From positions 1 to 64,000 of the forward strand of contig CAVOXR010000014.1 in NCBI GenBank assembly GCA_963700475.1: 64,000 nt of DNA. Reading direction: 5' to 3'. Positions within the stretch are counted from its first letter, which is position 1. Each line of letters begins with the position of its first letter. This document shows positions 53,848 through 62,489 of the stretch, piece after piece. Origin of the DNA: Prado023 sp963700475 (GTDB lineage: Bacteria > Actinomycetota > Actinomycetes > S36-B12 > CAIYMF01). Below the pieces are notes generated by a model. That model made no database searches, had not been told where the DNA came from, and saw nothing but the letters and a program-made list of their open reading frames with translations. The translations under genes and the position numbers were made by a program.

Positions 53848-54294
53848 ATGGATTCCGAAGACGTCGCCGCAGTTCTGGGTTCCGTCGACATCTTCAGGGG
53901 TCTGCGCCCGAGGGTCCTCAAGCGACTGGCCCAGGCCGGAAGGGTCGTGGTTGCTTCCCCCGGAGCGGAGATCATCCGGGCTGGGGAGTCGGTCTCGACC
54001 TTCCATGCCCACTCCCCGCTCCACATGCATGTGATCCTCGCCGGGGATGCCGAGGTCCAGGTCAACGGCCACGTGGTCGACAGACTCGCCGTCGATGACT
54101 ACTTCGGGGAGCTGGCCCTCATCGATGGGCAACCGCGCTCGGCCGATGTGTTCGCCGGACAGTCGGGGATCACGACGTGGTCGCTGGGCAAGCTGGAGTT
54201 CGACAAGGTCGTCGAGGAGCATCCCGAGGTTCTGCTGCCCATGATGAAGGTCGTTGTCGCACGCCTGCGTCGGGCTGAGGCTGCCCAGCGCTGA
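53848..54294 (+). CDS. Cyclic nucleotide-binding domain protein
   Basis: 148 residues from ATG 53848 (GGAGG seven bases upstream). A single CAP-family sensor domain: helical start DIFRGLRPRVLKRLAQAG, beta roll with VILAGDAEVQVNGHVVDRLAVDDY, and phosphate-binding cassette YFGELALIDGQPRSADVFA (Glu and Arg that hold the cyclic phosphate present). There is no DNA-binding domain, so it is a stand-alone sensor or regulator. It follows the truncated cyclase/AAA gene, and an intact adenylate cyclase lies elsewhere in the window, so cAMP is the likely ligand. Confidence 0.87.
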   Translation: MDSEDVAAVLGSVDIFRGLRPRVLKRLAQAGRVVVASPGAEIIRAGESVSTFHAHSPLHMHVILAGDAEVQVNGHVVDRLAVDDYFGELALIDGQPRSADVFAGQSGITTWSLGKLEFDKVVEEHPEVLLPMMKVVVARLRRAEAAQR

Positions 54295-54397
54295 GGATCA
54301 CCGCTGGAGGGTGGCTGTACGGGCGGGCAGATACGCTGCCGCGGCAACCGCCGGAGTGCTCGACACGGCGGTCGGGTATCAGGGAGGAGCCACATCC

Positions 54398-54859
54398 ATG
54401 GGCGAGCCCGCCGGCACCCACATCCCGGTCACCTACGACAACTGCGCCCAGGTCGAGGGCCCGTTCTACCACGGGACGAAGACCGCGCTCGAGGTCGGCG
54501 TGGAACTCATCCCCGGGTACGGCTCCAACTACCAGGGGGGCCGGGTGTCCAACAACATCTACTTCTCCGCCCTGGTGGAGACGGCCGCCTGGGGCGCCGA
54601 GCTGGCCACCGCACTGGCAGGTGGCGGCGGACGGGGCCACATCTACGTCGTCGAACCCCTGGGCTCGTTCGAGGACGACCCCAACGTGACCAACAAACGA
54701 TTCCCCGGCAACCCGACCCGGTCGTACCGGACCCGCCATCCGCTGCGCATCACCGCCGAGCTCGTCGACTGGCAGGGCCACGATCCCGCAGTGCTCAACG
54801 GCATGCTCGACCACCTGGCGCAGCTGCGGGAACAGGGTCTCGACGTCATCGAGGACTGA
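54398..54859 (+). CDS. arr: Rifamycin ADP-ribosyltransferase
   Basis: 153 residues from ATG 54398, GGGAGGAG upstream and a TACGCT -10 at 54332-54337. Hallmarks of Arr are present: FYHGTKTALEVGVELIPGY, SNYQGGRVSNNIYFSAL, TAAWGAELATALAGG, IYVVEPLGSFEDDPNVTNKRFPGNPTRSYR and a C-terminal DW-x-GHDP. Known Arr enzymes transfer ADP-ribose from NAD+ to the C23 hydroxyl of rifamycins and inactivate them. It stands alone on the plus strand between the cNMP-binding gene and the convergent MFS exporter, which could add efflux. Resistance itself is inferred from family. Confidence 0.93.
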   Translation: MGEPAGTHIPVTYDNCAQVEGPFYHGTKTALEVGVELIPGYGSNYQGGRVSNNIYFSALVETAAWGAELATALAGGGGRGHIYVVEPLGSFEDDPNVTNKRFPGNPTRSYRTRHPLRITAELVDWQGHDPAVLNGMLDHLAQLREQGLDVIED

Positions 54860-54876
54860 ACCCCGAACCGCGCCCG

Positions 54877-56406
54877 TCAGGTCCTCCGGACCGTCCTGTC
54901 GAGCCGCCAGGCGAGTGCGAGTCCCACAACCAGCACTGCGACCGCGGCCCAGATGGCGATCGAGGTGGCGGCAGCGAAGGCCGCGGGTCCGGAGTCGCCG
55001 GCCGCGGTCGCGGTGGTGAGCGCTGCGGCCAGGGTGGTTCCGCCCACGGCGCTGCCCAGGGCGGCGCCGAGCTGTCGGACGGTGCTCTGGATCGCGGACC
55101 CGGCACCGGACTCGGACGGTGGGACGTCGCGCAGCACGGTGGAGGTCAGCTGGGCGGAGGCCAGGCCCAGGCCAAGCCCGTAGGGGATCAGGGCGGCCGC
55201 GATCGCCCACGGGGAGGCCGTGGTGGCCACGATCATGGCGGTCGCTGCGGCCCCAGCCGCCTCGAGCGCCAGGCCCAGCATGACCACGCGCGTGGTCCCG
55301 ATGGTCGCGGCGAGATGCCGGGCTGCGGCCCCGGACAGGAACGCGCCGCCTGCCATGGCGGCCAGGACCAGGCCGGCGGCCAGGGTGTCCAGGCCCAGGG
55401 AGGTGACCAGGAACAGCGGGAGGACGAACAGCAGGGCGAACTCGCCGACGGCGACCAGGGTCGCGGTCAGGTTGCCCAGCAGGAAGGTCGGGATCCGGAA
55501 CAGGCGCAGGTTGGTCACTGTGGGCAGGCCGCGGCGCTGTCGGCCGGCCTCCCACAGCACGAACGCGATCAGGGACAGTGCTCCGAGGGCGAGCGCCACC
55601 GGGACCGGGGACAGGGCAGCGGTGGCCGGCCAGGTCCACCCGAACAGGGTCAGGGCACCGGTCGGGCGCCACCAGCCCAGGGAACTGGCTTCGATGAGCC
55701 CGAAGACCACGAGCCCGAACCCGATCGCGCTGAGCACCGGCCCGGCCACATCGACACCGAGCTGATCGTCGGCTCGTTCCGAACGGGTCTCGTCCACCCA
55801 GCGGAGCGCCCCCGCGAACACGGCCACCCCGATCGGGACGTTGACCCAGAAGACGAGTTGCCAGCTGCCCACCTCGGTGAGCACCCCACCGAGCAGCGGT
55901 CCGAGGGCCGCGGCCCCGGACATGACCGCGCCCCACACACCGAACGCGGCGGCCCGGTCCGGGCCCCGGAAGGTCGCATTGACCGTCGACAACGTCGCCG
56001 GCAGGACCATCGCGCCACCGACGCCCTGGACCGCCCTCGCCAGCAGCAGGGTCCCAGCACTGCCGGACAGGGCCGCCAGGATGCTGCCCAGGACGAACAC
56101 GGTGAGCCCGATGAGCAGCATCCGGCGCCGTCCCCACCGGTCGCCGAGCCGGCCCGCGGTGAGCAGCAGGGCAGCGAAGACCACCGCATACAGGCTGTTG
56201 ACCCACTGCGCCTGGGTCAGGTCCAGGTTCAGGTCGGCGATGATCGCCGGCAGGGCGACCGCGACGATCGTGCCATCGAGCACGATCATGCCCAGCGCGG
56301 CGGCCAGCACCCACAGCCCGGCCCACTGCCGGCGCGAGGCTGGGGCCGCAGGAGTGGCCCCGACCAGGATCAGCTCAGGGCTCGCCTGGCTCGGTCCAGC
56401 GGTCAT
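54877..56406 (-). CDS. MFS drug exporter, DHA2 (EmrB/QacA-like) family
   Basis: 509 residues with 14 hydrophobic segments. Family motifs: VLDGTIVAVALPAIIADLNLDLTQAQWV at segment 1, motif A GRLGDRWGRRRMLLIGL between segments 2 and 3, motif C WGAVMSGAAALGPLLGGVL in segment 5. It expels amphipathic compounds using the proton gradient. Its ATG overlaps the stop of the DUF2871 gene (ATGA), and both are divergent from a tetR gene with shared operators, so expression is probably released by a ligand of that TetR. Confidence 0.9.
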   Translation of the reverse strand: MTAGPSQASPELILVGATPAAPASRRQWAGLWVLAAALGMIVLDGTIVAVALPAIIADLNLDLTQAQWVNSLYAVVFAALLLTAGRLGDRWGRRRMLLIGLTVFVLGSILAALSGSAGTLLLARAVQGVGGAMVLPATLSTVNATFRGPDRAAAFGVWGAVMSGAAALGPLLGGVLTEVGSWQLVFWVNVPIGVAVFAGALRWVDETRSERADDQLGVDVAGPVLSAIGFGLVVFGLIEASSLGWWRPTGALTLFGWTWPATAALSPVPVALALGALSLIAFVLWEAGRQRRGLPTVTNLRLFRIPTFLLGNLTATLVAVGEFALLFVLPLFLVTSLGLDTLAAGLVLAAMAGGAFLSGAAARHLAATIGTTRVVMLGLALEAAGAAATAMIVATTASPWAIAAALIPYGLGLGLASAQLTSTVLRDVPPSESGAGSAIQSTVRQLGAALGSAVGGTTLAAALTTATAAGDSGPAAFAAATSIAIWAAVAVLVVGLALAWRLDRTVRRT

Positions 56407-56879
56407 GACCGCCCCGCCAGCTGCGCCGCGGGACCGGAATCGACGGCGGCGCGAGCGGTGTCGCGGATCCGCCCACCGAGAACCAGGAACAGGAGGACGA
56501 ACCCCACTGCCAGCACGATGTGCCCGCTGCCCGCGACACCGGCCAGGGCCGGGGCATCAGCACTGGCCGAGCCGGCCACCTGGAGGCTGCCCTTGACCGC
56601 CAGTCCGCCGATGGTCAGCGCAAGGCCAGCATTCCAGGCCCACACGAACCAGCCCAGGCGCCGGTCCGCGCTCAACGTGAAGAGCCGCTCGAGGGCCAGG
56701 GTGACCAGCAGCACGAGGGTGCCGAGGGCCAGGGCGTGCGTGTGCACGAGGCCGAGTTGGGTGAAGCCGGTGAAGTCGGCGGCGCGGGTCACCTCCCGGT
56801 AGGCCAGGCCGCCGGCAAGGCCGATCGCGGCCCAGGCTGCGGCGCTGCGGAACAGGACGGTCTCAGGATTCTTGAGCAT
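56403..56879 (-). CDS. DUF2871 membrane protein
   Basis: 158 residues from ATG 56879 with GAGAGGGAGATC upstream. Four hydrophobic segments: AAAWAAIGLAGGLAYREVTRA, LVHTHALALGTLVLLVTLALE (with the conserved HTHxLxLG motif), WFVWAWNAGLALTIGGLAV, and IVLAVGFVLLFLVLGGRI. DUF2871 proteins have no settled function. Co-transcribed with the MFS exporter under TetR control. Confidence 0.82.
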   Translation of the reverse strand: MLKNPETVLFRSAAAWAAIGLAGGLAYREVTRAADFTGFTQLGLVHTHALALGTLVLLVTLALERLFTLSADRRLGWFVWAWNAGLALTIGGLAVKGSLQVAGSASADAPALAGVAGSGHIVLAVGFVLLFLVLGGRIRDTARAAVDSGPAAQLAGRS

Positions 56880-56897
56880 GATCTCCCTCTCGTTTTC

Positions 56898-56973
56898 GCG
56901 ACACTCTGTCGCTAACAGCCTCCAGAGTATGCTTGGAGACACGCTGTCGGCAACTTCGCGACATAGGTGTCGC
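56898..56973. promoter_or_regulatory. TetR operator region: three GACA-TGTC inverted repeats over divergent promoters
   Basis: Three dyads share half-sites GACA/TGTC: GCGACA-CTC-TGTCGC (56898-56912), GACA-CGC-TGTC (56938-56948), GCGACA-TAGG-TGTCGC (56958-56973). Between them lie TACTCT (minus, 56924-56929) and TATGCT (plus, 56928-56933). One dyad falls on the start of each transcript and the third in the tetR leader, so a TetR dimer could shut off both directions. Confidence 0.7.
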
Positions 56974-56990
56974 CAACAGGGAGGTGAGTC

Positions 56991-57590
56991 GTGCCGAAGA
57001 TCGACGCCCCCACCGTCGCCGAGCACCGCGCCCAGGTCCAGGCACGTCTCGTGGACGCGGCCGAGGAGATCCTGCGAACCGGCCAGCCGGAACGGCTGAC
57101 CGCGGGAGCGGTCAGCTCCGCGGCAGGCATCGCCCGCAACAGCATCTACCGGTACGTGGACACCGTGGACGACCTCCGGGCGTTGGTCGTGGCCCGCTAC
57201 CTGCCCGCCTGGCTGGCAGCGGTCGACCAGGCCATGGCGCAGTCCGAGGACCCCGGCGACCGGGTCGTCACCTGGGTCCGGGCCAACCTCGAACAGGCCG
57301 CCGCCTCCGGGCACGGCTGGCTCATGGAAGCGGTGCGCGCAGTCCCCCACCGCTCCGACGAGACCCTGGACCAAGCCCACTCCGGGATGCGCGACGCGCT
57401 GGCCGACGCCTGGTTCCACCTGCTCGACGGCGATGAGCAACGCAGCACCCTCGCCGCGGCCTTCACCCTCGGGATCCTGGAGGGCGGCTTCCGCCAGCTC
57501 GACGCCGGGCAGCCCGTCGCGCTGGTCCTCGAGATGGGGACACGCGCCGCCGAGAGCCTGGTACGCGGGCTCACCGCATCAGACCGCTAG
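56991..57590 (+). CDS. TetR-family repressor
   Basis: 199 residues from GTG 56991 with GGGAGG upstream. N-terminal HTH: ARLVDAAEEILRTGQPERLTAGAVSSAAGIARNSIYRYVDTVDDLRALVVARYL, where the recognition helix is around residues 45-55. The C-terminal ligand-binding region is helical and unassigned. Three matching operator dyads lie upstream, so it should repress itself and the divergent DUF2871/MFS operon. Confidence 0.9.
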   Translation: MPKIDAPTVAEHRAQVQARLVDAAEEILRTGQPERLTAGAVSSAAGIARNSIYRYVDTVDDLRALVVARYLPAWLAAVDQAMAQSEDPGDRVVTWVRANLEQAAASGHGWLMEAVRAVPHRSDETLDQAHSGMRDALADAWFHLLDGDEQRSTLAAAFTLGILEGGFRQLDAGQPVALVLEMGTRAAESLVRGLTASDR

Positions 57591-57769
57591 CTCCGGATCG
57601 ACCGACGAACGGGCGCGCTGACGCCGACAGGGACGCTCAGCTCCCGGGGCGGTCGACCTTCGGCCGGGACGAGGGTCAGCAGGGTGGCCTGTGGATCATC
57701 GAGGAGGAACAGGGCGTCGCCCTGCTGTGCGGGGTCACAGAGCCGGCGATCCAGGGCGCGAGCCCACAC
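57587..57769 (-). CDS. Possible 60-residue hypothetical protein
   Basis: GTG 57769 opens 60 codons with fairly protein-like content (LDDPQATLLTLVPAEGRPPRELSVPVG) in an otherwise empty ~290-base gap. Its stop shares the CTAG with the tetR stop. No family, promoter or clear ribosome site; may be a gene remnant or chance. Confidence 0.22.
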   Translation of the reverse strand: MWARALDRRLCDPAQQGDALFLLDDPQATLLTLVPAEGRPPRELSVPVGVSAPVRRSIRS

Positions 57770-57881
57770 CGCTCACGGGGCCTCGCGTCCAACGTGGTTG
57801 GCTCCTGCTGCCGGCGTAGAGTCGAGCTGAGCGCGTGGCCGGCTCGCCCCGGCCGCACCTCATCGGCAGAGGGAGCCGGCG

Positions 57882-58055
57882 ATGGAGTGGGAATCGATCA
57901 AGGGCTGGGTAGCGGTCGTGATGCTCGTGCTCGCCGCCCTGTTCGCCTGGTGGTACAACTCCGGCGGCGACCAGGCCAACAACATCACCAAGACCCGCAA
58001 CCGCGGCATCTCCGGCGAACGCGGGGACCCCTACCGCGATCAAGGCGGGATGTAG
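57882..58055 (+). CDS. 57-residue single-pass membrane protein
   Basis: ATG 57882 behind GAGGGAG, and a TAGAGT -10 at 57817-57822. One transmembrane helix (WVAVVMLVLAALFAWWY, residues 9-25) followed by a polar tail NNITKTRNRGISGERGDPYRDQGGM. Unknown family. The orderly promoter, ribosome site and helix make it a believable small gene. Confidence 0.5.
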   Translation: MEWESIKGWVAVVMLVLAALFAWWYNSGGDQANNITKTRNRGISGERGDPYRDQGGM

Positions 58056-58161
58056 GACGACCAGGGATCGCATCCACGCGGACGGCGGACCCGAGATCTC
58101 TGGCAGTGGCGTGACTTGGCCTTCGTTGGCGGCCGTGTTCGGCCGACGCGATCACCACGGA

Positions 58162-58756
58162 TCAGACAGTGGCTCCCCGGACCCCCTCCGCATACGAGGG
58201 GACGTCCGATTGCAGCCACCGACCCATCACGAACATCGTCGCTGCAGCGAGCAAGGTTCCCAGCGAGAACCCGATCGCGTACACCCATTCGATGCCGCCG
58301 CTGTCATCGAACAAGCCCGTCACCATGTTCACGAACTGGCTCACCGGACCGATCAGCCACGCCACAGGCATCGCCCAGTCCCACAACGACTTGTGTCCCG
58401 CGATGCCCGAGTCCCTGCTCGCGCAGGTGCTGTGCGAGCAGCACCATCGCGACAGCAAGCCCGGTGCCGTATCCGAACAATCCCCACGCCATCATCGATG
58501 AGACCACCGCGAACACCGCGAACCCGAGGGCGAACCGACCCTTCGCGCCGCCGAGGCCGCCCGTTGCCCTGAGCGCCCCATACACCGCGACCGCTCCCCC
58601 GCCCGTCGCCAACGACGTCAACGCGATCCACACCACCGAACGCGCACCCTCGGCATCGGTCTCGGTCAGGATGGACCACGCCGTCAAGGCGGTCAGGGCC
58701 ACGAACGCCACCGCACTCACCAGCGCCCCGATACCGCCTACCTTTGATCGCGTCAT
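58162..58756 (-). CDS. Membrane protein of unknown function; frame broken near 58,425
   Basis: From ATG 58756 the protein has four hydrophobic segments (IGALVSAVAFVALTALTAWSIL; SVVWIALTSLATGGGAVAVYGAL; RFALGFAVFAVVSSMMAWGLFGY; GLAVAMVLLAQHL). It then loses coding character after REQG, while the next frame continues with DSGIAGHKSLWDWAMPVAWLIGPVSQF and YAIGFSLGTLLAAATMFVMG to a stop at 58162. Length is one over a multiple of three. Family not recognised. Divergent from the LuxR regulator. Confidence 0.65.
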
Positions 58757-58840
58757 CTGGCTACCCCCAGGTGGTCAGGAACTCCTGCCCTTCGACGTCA
58801 GTGTGACACCGACGGCGAGGGAACCGTACGCCGCGGCTCC

Positions 58841-58846
58841 TATGAT
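58841..58846 (+). promoter_or_regulatory. -10 box TATGAT of the LuxR regulator gene
   Basis: TATGAT, then CCACAG, then GTG 58853. A near-ideal -10 six bases from the start codon; leaderless transcript predicted. Confidence 0.55.
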
Positions 58847-58852
58847 CCACAG

Positions 58853-61633
58853 GTGCCCACTCCGGTGCTCGCCACCAAGCTGTTCCCGCCGACACCGCGG
58901 ACTGGGCTGGTGGCACGGCCGCGGCTTGCCGAGCAGCTGGACAGCACCTTGAACCGCGGTCACCGACTCACCCTGATCTCCGCTCCCGCTGGCTTCGGGA
59001 AGTCGACGCTGCTCAGCGACTGGGCAGCGCGCCGCGCTGACGCCGACGTGGCGGTGGCGTGGCTGTCCCTCGACGAGGGGGACAACACCCTGTCGCGGTT
59101 CCTTGCCCACCTGTGGGCAGCACTTTCCAGCGTCGGGCTCGACCTGGACGCCCAGGCGCTGGACGCCCTGATTGCCGCGCCCCCGTCCGCGGCTATGACC
59201 GCGGTCGTGAACGAGGTCGAACACGTGGGGCGGCGGCAACCGGGCAGCCACTGGCTGCTCGTGCTCGACGACTACCACGCGATCGTGGCGCCCGAGGTTC
59301 ATGAGGCCATGACCTTCCTTCTGGACCACATGCCAGAGCAGCTGCATCTGCTCGTGGCGACGCGCTCGGATCCCCCGTTCCCGCTGTCGAGGCTGCGCAG
59401 CCGCGGGCAGTTGACAGAGGTTCGGGCTGCGGGTCTCCGCTTCGCGCCGGCGGAGGCGCAGTCGTTCCTCACCGAGGTGATGGGCCTGGACCTCGCTGAC
59501 AGCGACGTGCAGGCCCTCGAGGAGCGCACCGAGGGCTGGATCGCCGGCCTGCAGCTGGCGGCCCTGTCCCTGCGTGGACTTGCGGAGCACGGGGCAATCG
59601 TCGACTTCATCGAGGACTTCACGGGAAGCAACCGCCTGGTCATCGACTACCTGGTGGACGAGGTCCTGGCTCGCCAGTCCGCCGAGGTGCGCGGATTCCT
59701 GCTGCGTACCTCGATCCTGCAGCGACTGACCGGTTCCCTGTGCGACGCGCTCACGGGACGGACGGACGGCGGCCGCGTCCTCGAGGAGCTCGACCGCGCC
59801 AACGTGTTCGTGGTGGCGCTGGATGGGCAGCGCTCCTGGTACCGGTACCACCACCTGTTCGGCGACGTCCTTCGGGCTCGCCTGATGGCTGAGCATCCGG
59901 AGCAGGTACCTGCCCTGCATCGGGCGGCGAGCGGTTGGTGCGCCGCTGAAGGCCTCGTCGCCGACGCCGTCCGCCACGCCCTGGCCGCAGGCGACGACGA
60001 GCGCGCCGCCTACCTGATGGAGTCGGCCCTGCCGGAGCTGCGCCGTACCCGGGCGGACAGCCTGATGCTGGACTGGATCCGGGCGCTGCCCGAGCCCGTG
60101 GCGCGACGGCGCCCCGTGATCAGCATCGTGTCCGCATGGTCGCTCATGATGACCGGAGACCTGGCCGGCATGGAACGTCGGCTCGACGACGCCGAGGCCG
60201 CTCTGGCCGCCGGCGCTCACGACCAGGAGCTCGCGGCGAGCTGGGCGGACACCGAGGACCTGCGCACCGCACCGGCGACCCTGTGGGTGTATCGCGCGGC
60301 GTTGGCGCAGGCGCGTGGCGACGTCCCCGCCACCGTGGCCCACGCGCGGCACGCGATGGACCTCGCCGGAGCCGAGGACCACTTCGTGCGCGGGGCCGGG
60401 GGCGGAATCCTCGGCCTGGCTGCGTGGGCGAGCGGTGACGTGGAGGAAGCCCTGACCACCTTCTCGGAGGCGGTTCGCAGCCTGCACGCGGCAGGCAATC
60501 TGGTCGACGAGCTGGACAGCACCGTGGTGCTCGGCGACATGTGGCTCACAGCGGGCCGTCCACACCAGGCGCGGCGGCTGTATGAGCAGGCCCTGGTGAC
60601 GGCGACCCAGGGCGGGGAGCCGTACCCGCGGGCCACGGCCGACCTGCATGTGGGGCTGGCCGAGCTCGACCGCGAGTTGAACGACCTTGCAGGTGCAGCG
60701 GCACACCTGGAGACCGCGAGGGTGCTGCGGGAGCACAGCACGATCACCGAGAACCGCTACCGATGGTTCGTGGCCGCCGCGCAGGTCCGCGCTGCGTCCG
60801 GGGACCACGTCGGCGCTGTGAAGCTGCTCGACCAGGCCCAGGCGCTCTACCGGCCGGGCTTCTACCCGGAGCTGCGTCCCATCGCTGCCATGCGAGCCCG
60901 CGTGCATATCGCGGCCGGAGACCTCGGCCCTGCCGAGGACTGGGCGCTGGACCGTGGCGTCACGGCCAGCGACGACGTGACCTTCCTGCGGGAGTACGAG
61001 CACCTCACCCTCGTGCGGCTGCTGCTGGCCCGGCACCTTCGCGACGCGGCTGCGGGTGCGGGTGCCACGCACAGCGCGGCTCCACTGAACGATGCGCTCG
61101 CGCTACTGGAACGGCTCCACGACGACGCCATTGCCCCGACTCGAGCCGGCAGCCTGTTGGAGATCGGCATGCTGCGAGCCGTGACCCTGCACGTCCGGGG
61201 TGACCGACCGGAGGCGATCGCCGAGTTGGAGCAGGCACTGGTCGACGCGCCGGAACCGCAGGGCTACCTGCGCCTGTTCCTCGACGAGGGGGCCCCGATG
61301 CTTGCACTGCTGCACGACGCCGCCGCCAGCGAGGGCAGCGGTGGGTCCGATGTGTTGCTCAGGCACGCCCGACGACTTCTCAACGCCGCCGCCAGCGCGC
61401 AGCCGTCGCACGCGGTGGCGCCCGGCGGGATCCCTCTCGTCGACCCGCTCAGCGAACGGGAACTCGAGGTCCTGCGCCGGCTCGACAGTGACCTCACCGG
61501 CCCCGAGCTCGCCCTCCAGTTGTTCGTGTCGCTGAACACGCTGCGCACCCACACCAAGCGCATCTTCACCAAGCTCGACGTGAACAGCCGCTCCGCCGCC
61601 GTCCGCCGCGCCCGCGAGCTCGGGCTGCTGTAG
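58853..61633 (+). CDS. Large ATP-binding LuxR regulator (MalT/LAL type)
   Basis: 926 residues. N-terminal STAND ATPase: ATKLFPPTPRTGLVARPRL, Walker A SAPAGFGKSTLL (Lys50), Walker B HWLLVLDDYHAI near residue 140, then a winged-helix region and TPR-like superhelix (~330-830). C-terminal LuxR HTH: LSERELEVLRRLDSDLTGPELALQLFVSLNTLRTHTKRIFTKLDVNSRSAAVRRARELGL. Such proteins activate transcription after binding an inducer and ATP. An 18-bp perfect palindrome 64 bases past its stop suggests it acts on the downstream membrane genes. Confidence 0.92.
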   Translation: MPTPVLATKLFPPTPRTGLVARPRLAEQLDSTLNRGHRLTLISAPAGFGKSTLLSDWAARRADADVAVAWLSLDEGDNTLSRFLAHLWAALSSVGLDLDAQALDALIAAPPSAAMTAVVNEVEHVGRRQPGSHWLLVLDDYHAIVAPEVHEAMTFLLDHMPEQLHLLVATRSDPPFPLSRLRSRGQLTEVRAAGLRFAPAEAQSFLTEVMGLDLADSDVQALEERTEGWIAGLQLAALSLRGLAEHGAIVDFIEDFTGSNRLVIDYLVDEVLARQSAEVRGFLLRTSILQRLTGSLCDALTGRTDGGRVLEELDRANVFVVALDGQRSWYRYHHLFGDVLRARLMAEHPEQVPALHRAASGWCAAEGLVADAVRHALAAGDDERAAYLMESALPELRRTRADSLMLDWIRALPEPVARRRPVISIVSAWSLMMTGDLAGMERRLDDAEAALAAGAHDQELAASWADTEDLRTAPATLWVYRAALAQARGDVPATVAHARHAMDLAGAEDHFVRGAGGGILGLAAWASGDVEEALTTFSEAVRSLHAAGNLVDELDSTVVLGDMWLTAGRPHQARRLYEQALVTATQGGEPYPRATADLHVGLAELDRELNDLAGAAAHLETARVLREHSTITENRYRWFVAAAQVRAASGDHVGAVKLLDQAQALYRPGFYPELRPIAAMRARVHIAAGDLGPAEDWALDRGVTASDDVTFLREYEHLTLVRLLLARHLRDAAAGAGATHSAAPLNDALALLERLHDDAIAPTRAGSLLEIGMLRAVTLHVRGDRPEAIAELEQALVDAPEPQGYLRLFLDEGAPMLALLHDAAASEGSGGSDVLLRHARRLLNAAASAQPSHAVAPGGIPLVDPLSERELEVLRRLDSDLTGPELALQLFVSLNTLRTHTKRIFTKLDVNSRSAAVRRARELGLL

Positions 61634-61697
61634 CGGCCCACGGCAGCCGGGAGGCGGCCCCGCTGGCTCCCAGAGCGCGGGCACAGTCACATCGTCG

Positions 61698-61715
61698 GTC
61701 ACCACATGTGGTGAC
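61698..61715. promoter_or_regulatory. 18-bp perfect palindrome, candidate operator
   Basis: GTCACCACATGTGGTGAC is a perfect 18-bp dyad in the gap between the LuxR gene and the next gene (start 61799, ribosome site AAGGAG). Two-fold sites of this length commonly bind HTH dimers. Confidence 0.55.
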
Positions 61716-61798
61716 GCCGATGGTCGAGCCCGCCGCCGTACGTTCCGGACATCCCGAGGCATCCGCCGCGGACCACCGAAACTGCCAAGGAGCCGGCC

Positions 61799-62489
61799 AT
61801 GACCATCACACCCACCACCCTCACCCGGGCCGCCGGCGTCGCCGCGGTCGCAGCGGGCCTGCTCTTCATCGGCATCCAGATCAACCACCCCCACTCGGAC
61901 GTCACCTCCGTCACAACGACCGAGTGGGCCGTGCGCAACTCGTTGAAGGTGCTGATGGCCACCCTGGCCCTCGCCGGCATCACCGGGATGTACCTGCACC
62001 AGGTGAAGCGGATGGGGCTCCTGGGCCTGGTCGGGTACCTCGTCTTCGCTGCCGGCTACATCACCATCATCGGCGTCACCTTCGTCGCGCATTCGTCCTC
62101 CCCGCCATCGCTGGGACCGACCCCGGCTACGTCAACGACGTCCTCGCTGCAGCCACCAACGGCAGCGCCAGCGGTGACATCGGCCTGATGCAGTACCGTT
62201 CTCAACGTCTCCGGCATCACCTTCCTGGGCGGGGGCCTCATCTTCGGCATCGCGCTGTACCGGGCACGCGTTCTGGCCCGCTGGGCGGCCGTCCTCCTGG
62301 CCGTCGCCAGCGTCCTCACCGTCACGCTCGCCGTCCTGCCGGACGCCTTCTACCGGTTCCTGGCCTTCCCCAACTCGATCGCCATGATCGGCCTGGGGTA
62401 CTCGCTGTGGAACATCGCTCGCCCCAGCCACGACCCGCAGGCGACAGCCGTCAGCACTCGGCCCAGTCGCGACGGCACTCGTGCAATGA
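61799..62489 (+). CDS. Small multi-pass membrane protein with frame breaks
   Basis: ATG 61799 with AAGGAG upstream. Segments in the first frame: LTRAAGVAAVAAGLLFIGIQI, VLMATLALAGITGMYLHQV, LLGLVGYLVFAAGYITIIGVTFVA. At ~62,091 the sense continues in another frame (FVLPAIAGTDPGYVNDVLAAATNGSASGDIGLMQ), and at ~62,195 returns to the first (TVLNVSGITFLGGGLIFGIALYRARVLARWAAVLLA). The two shifts compensate. The natural end may be the TGA at 62487-62489 overlapping the next ATG; without a further shift it runs into the next gene. Family not recognised; likely target of the LuxR regulator. Confidence 0.6.

Noticed and set aside
58775..61072. A 765-codon minus-strand open frame
   Set aside because: Antisense to the LuxR regulator, whose Walker and HTH motifs are clear.
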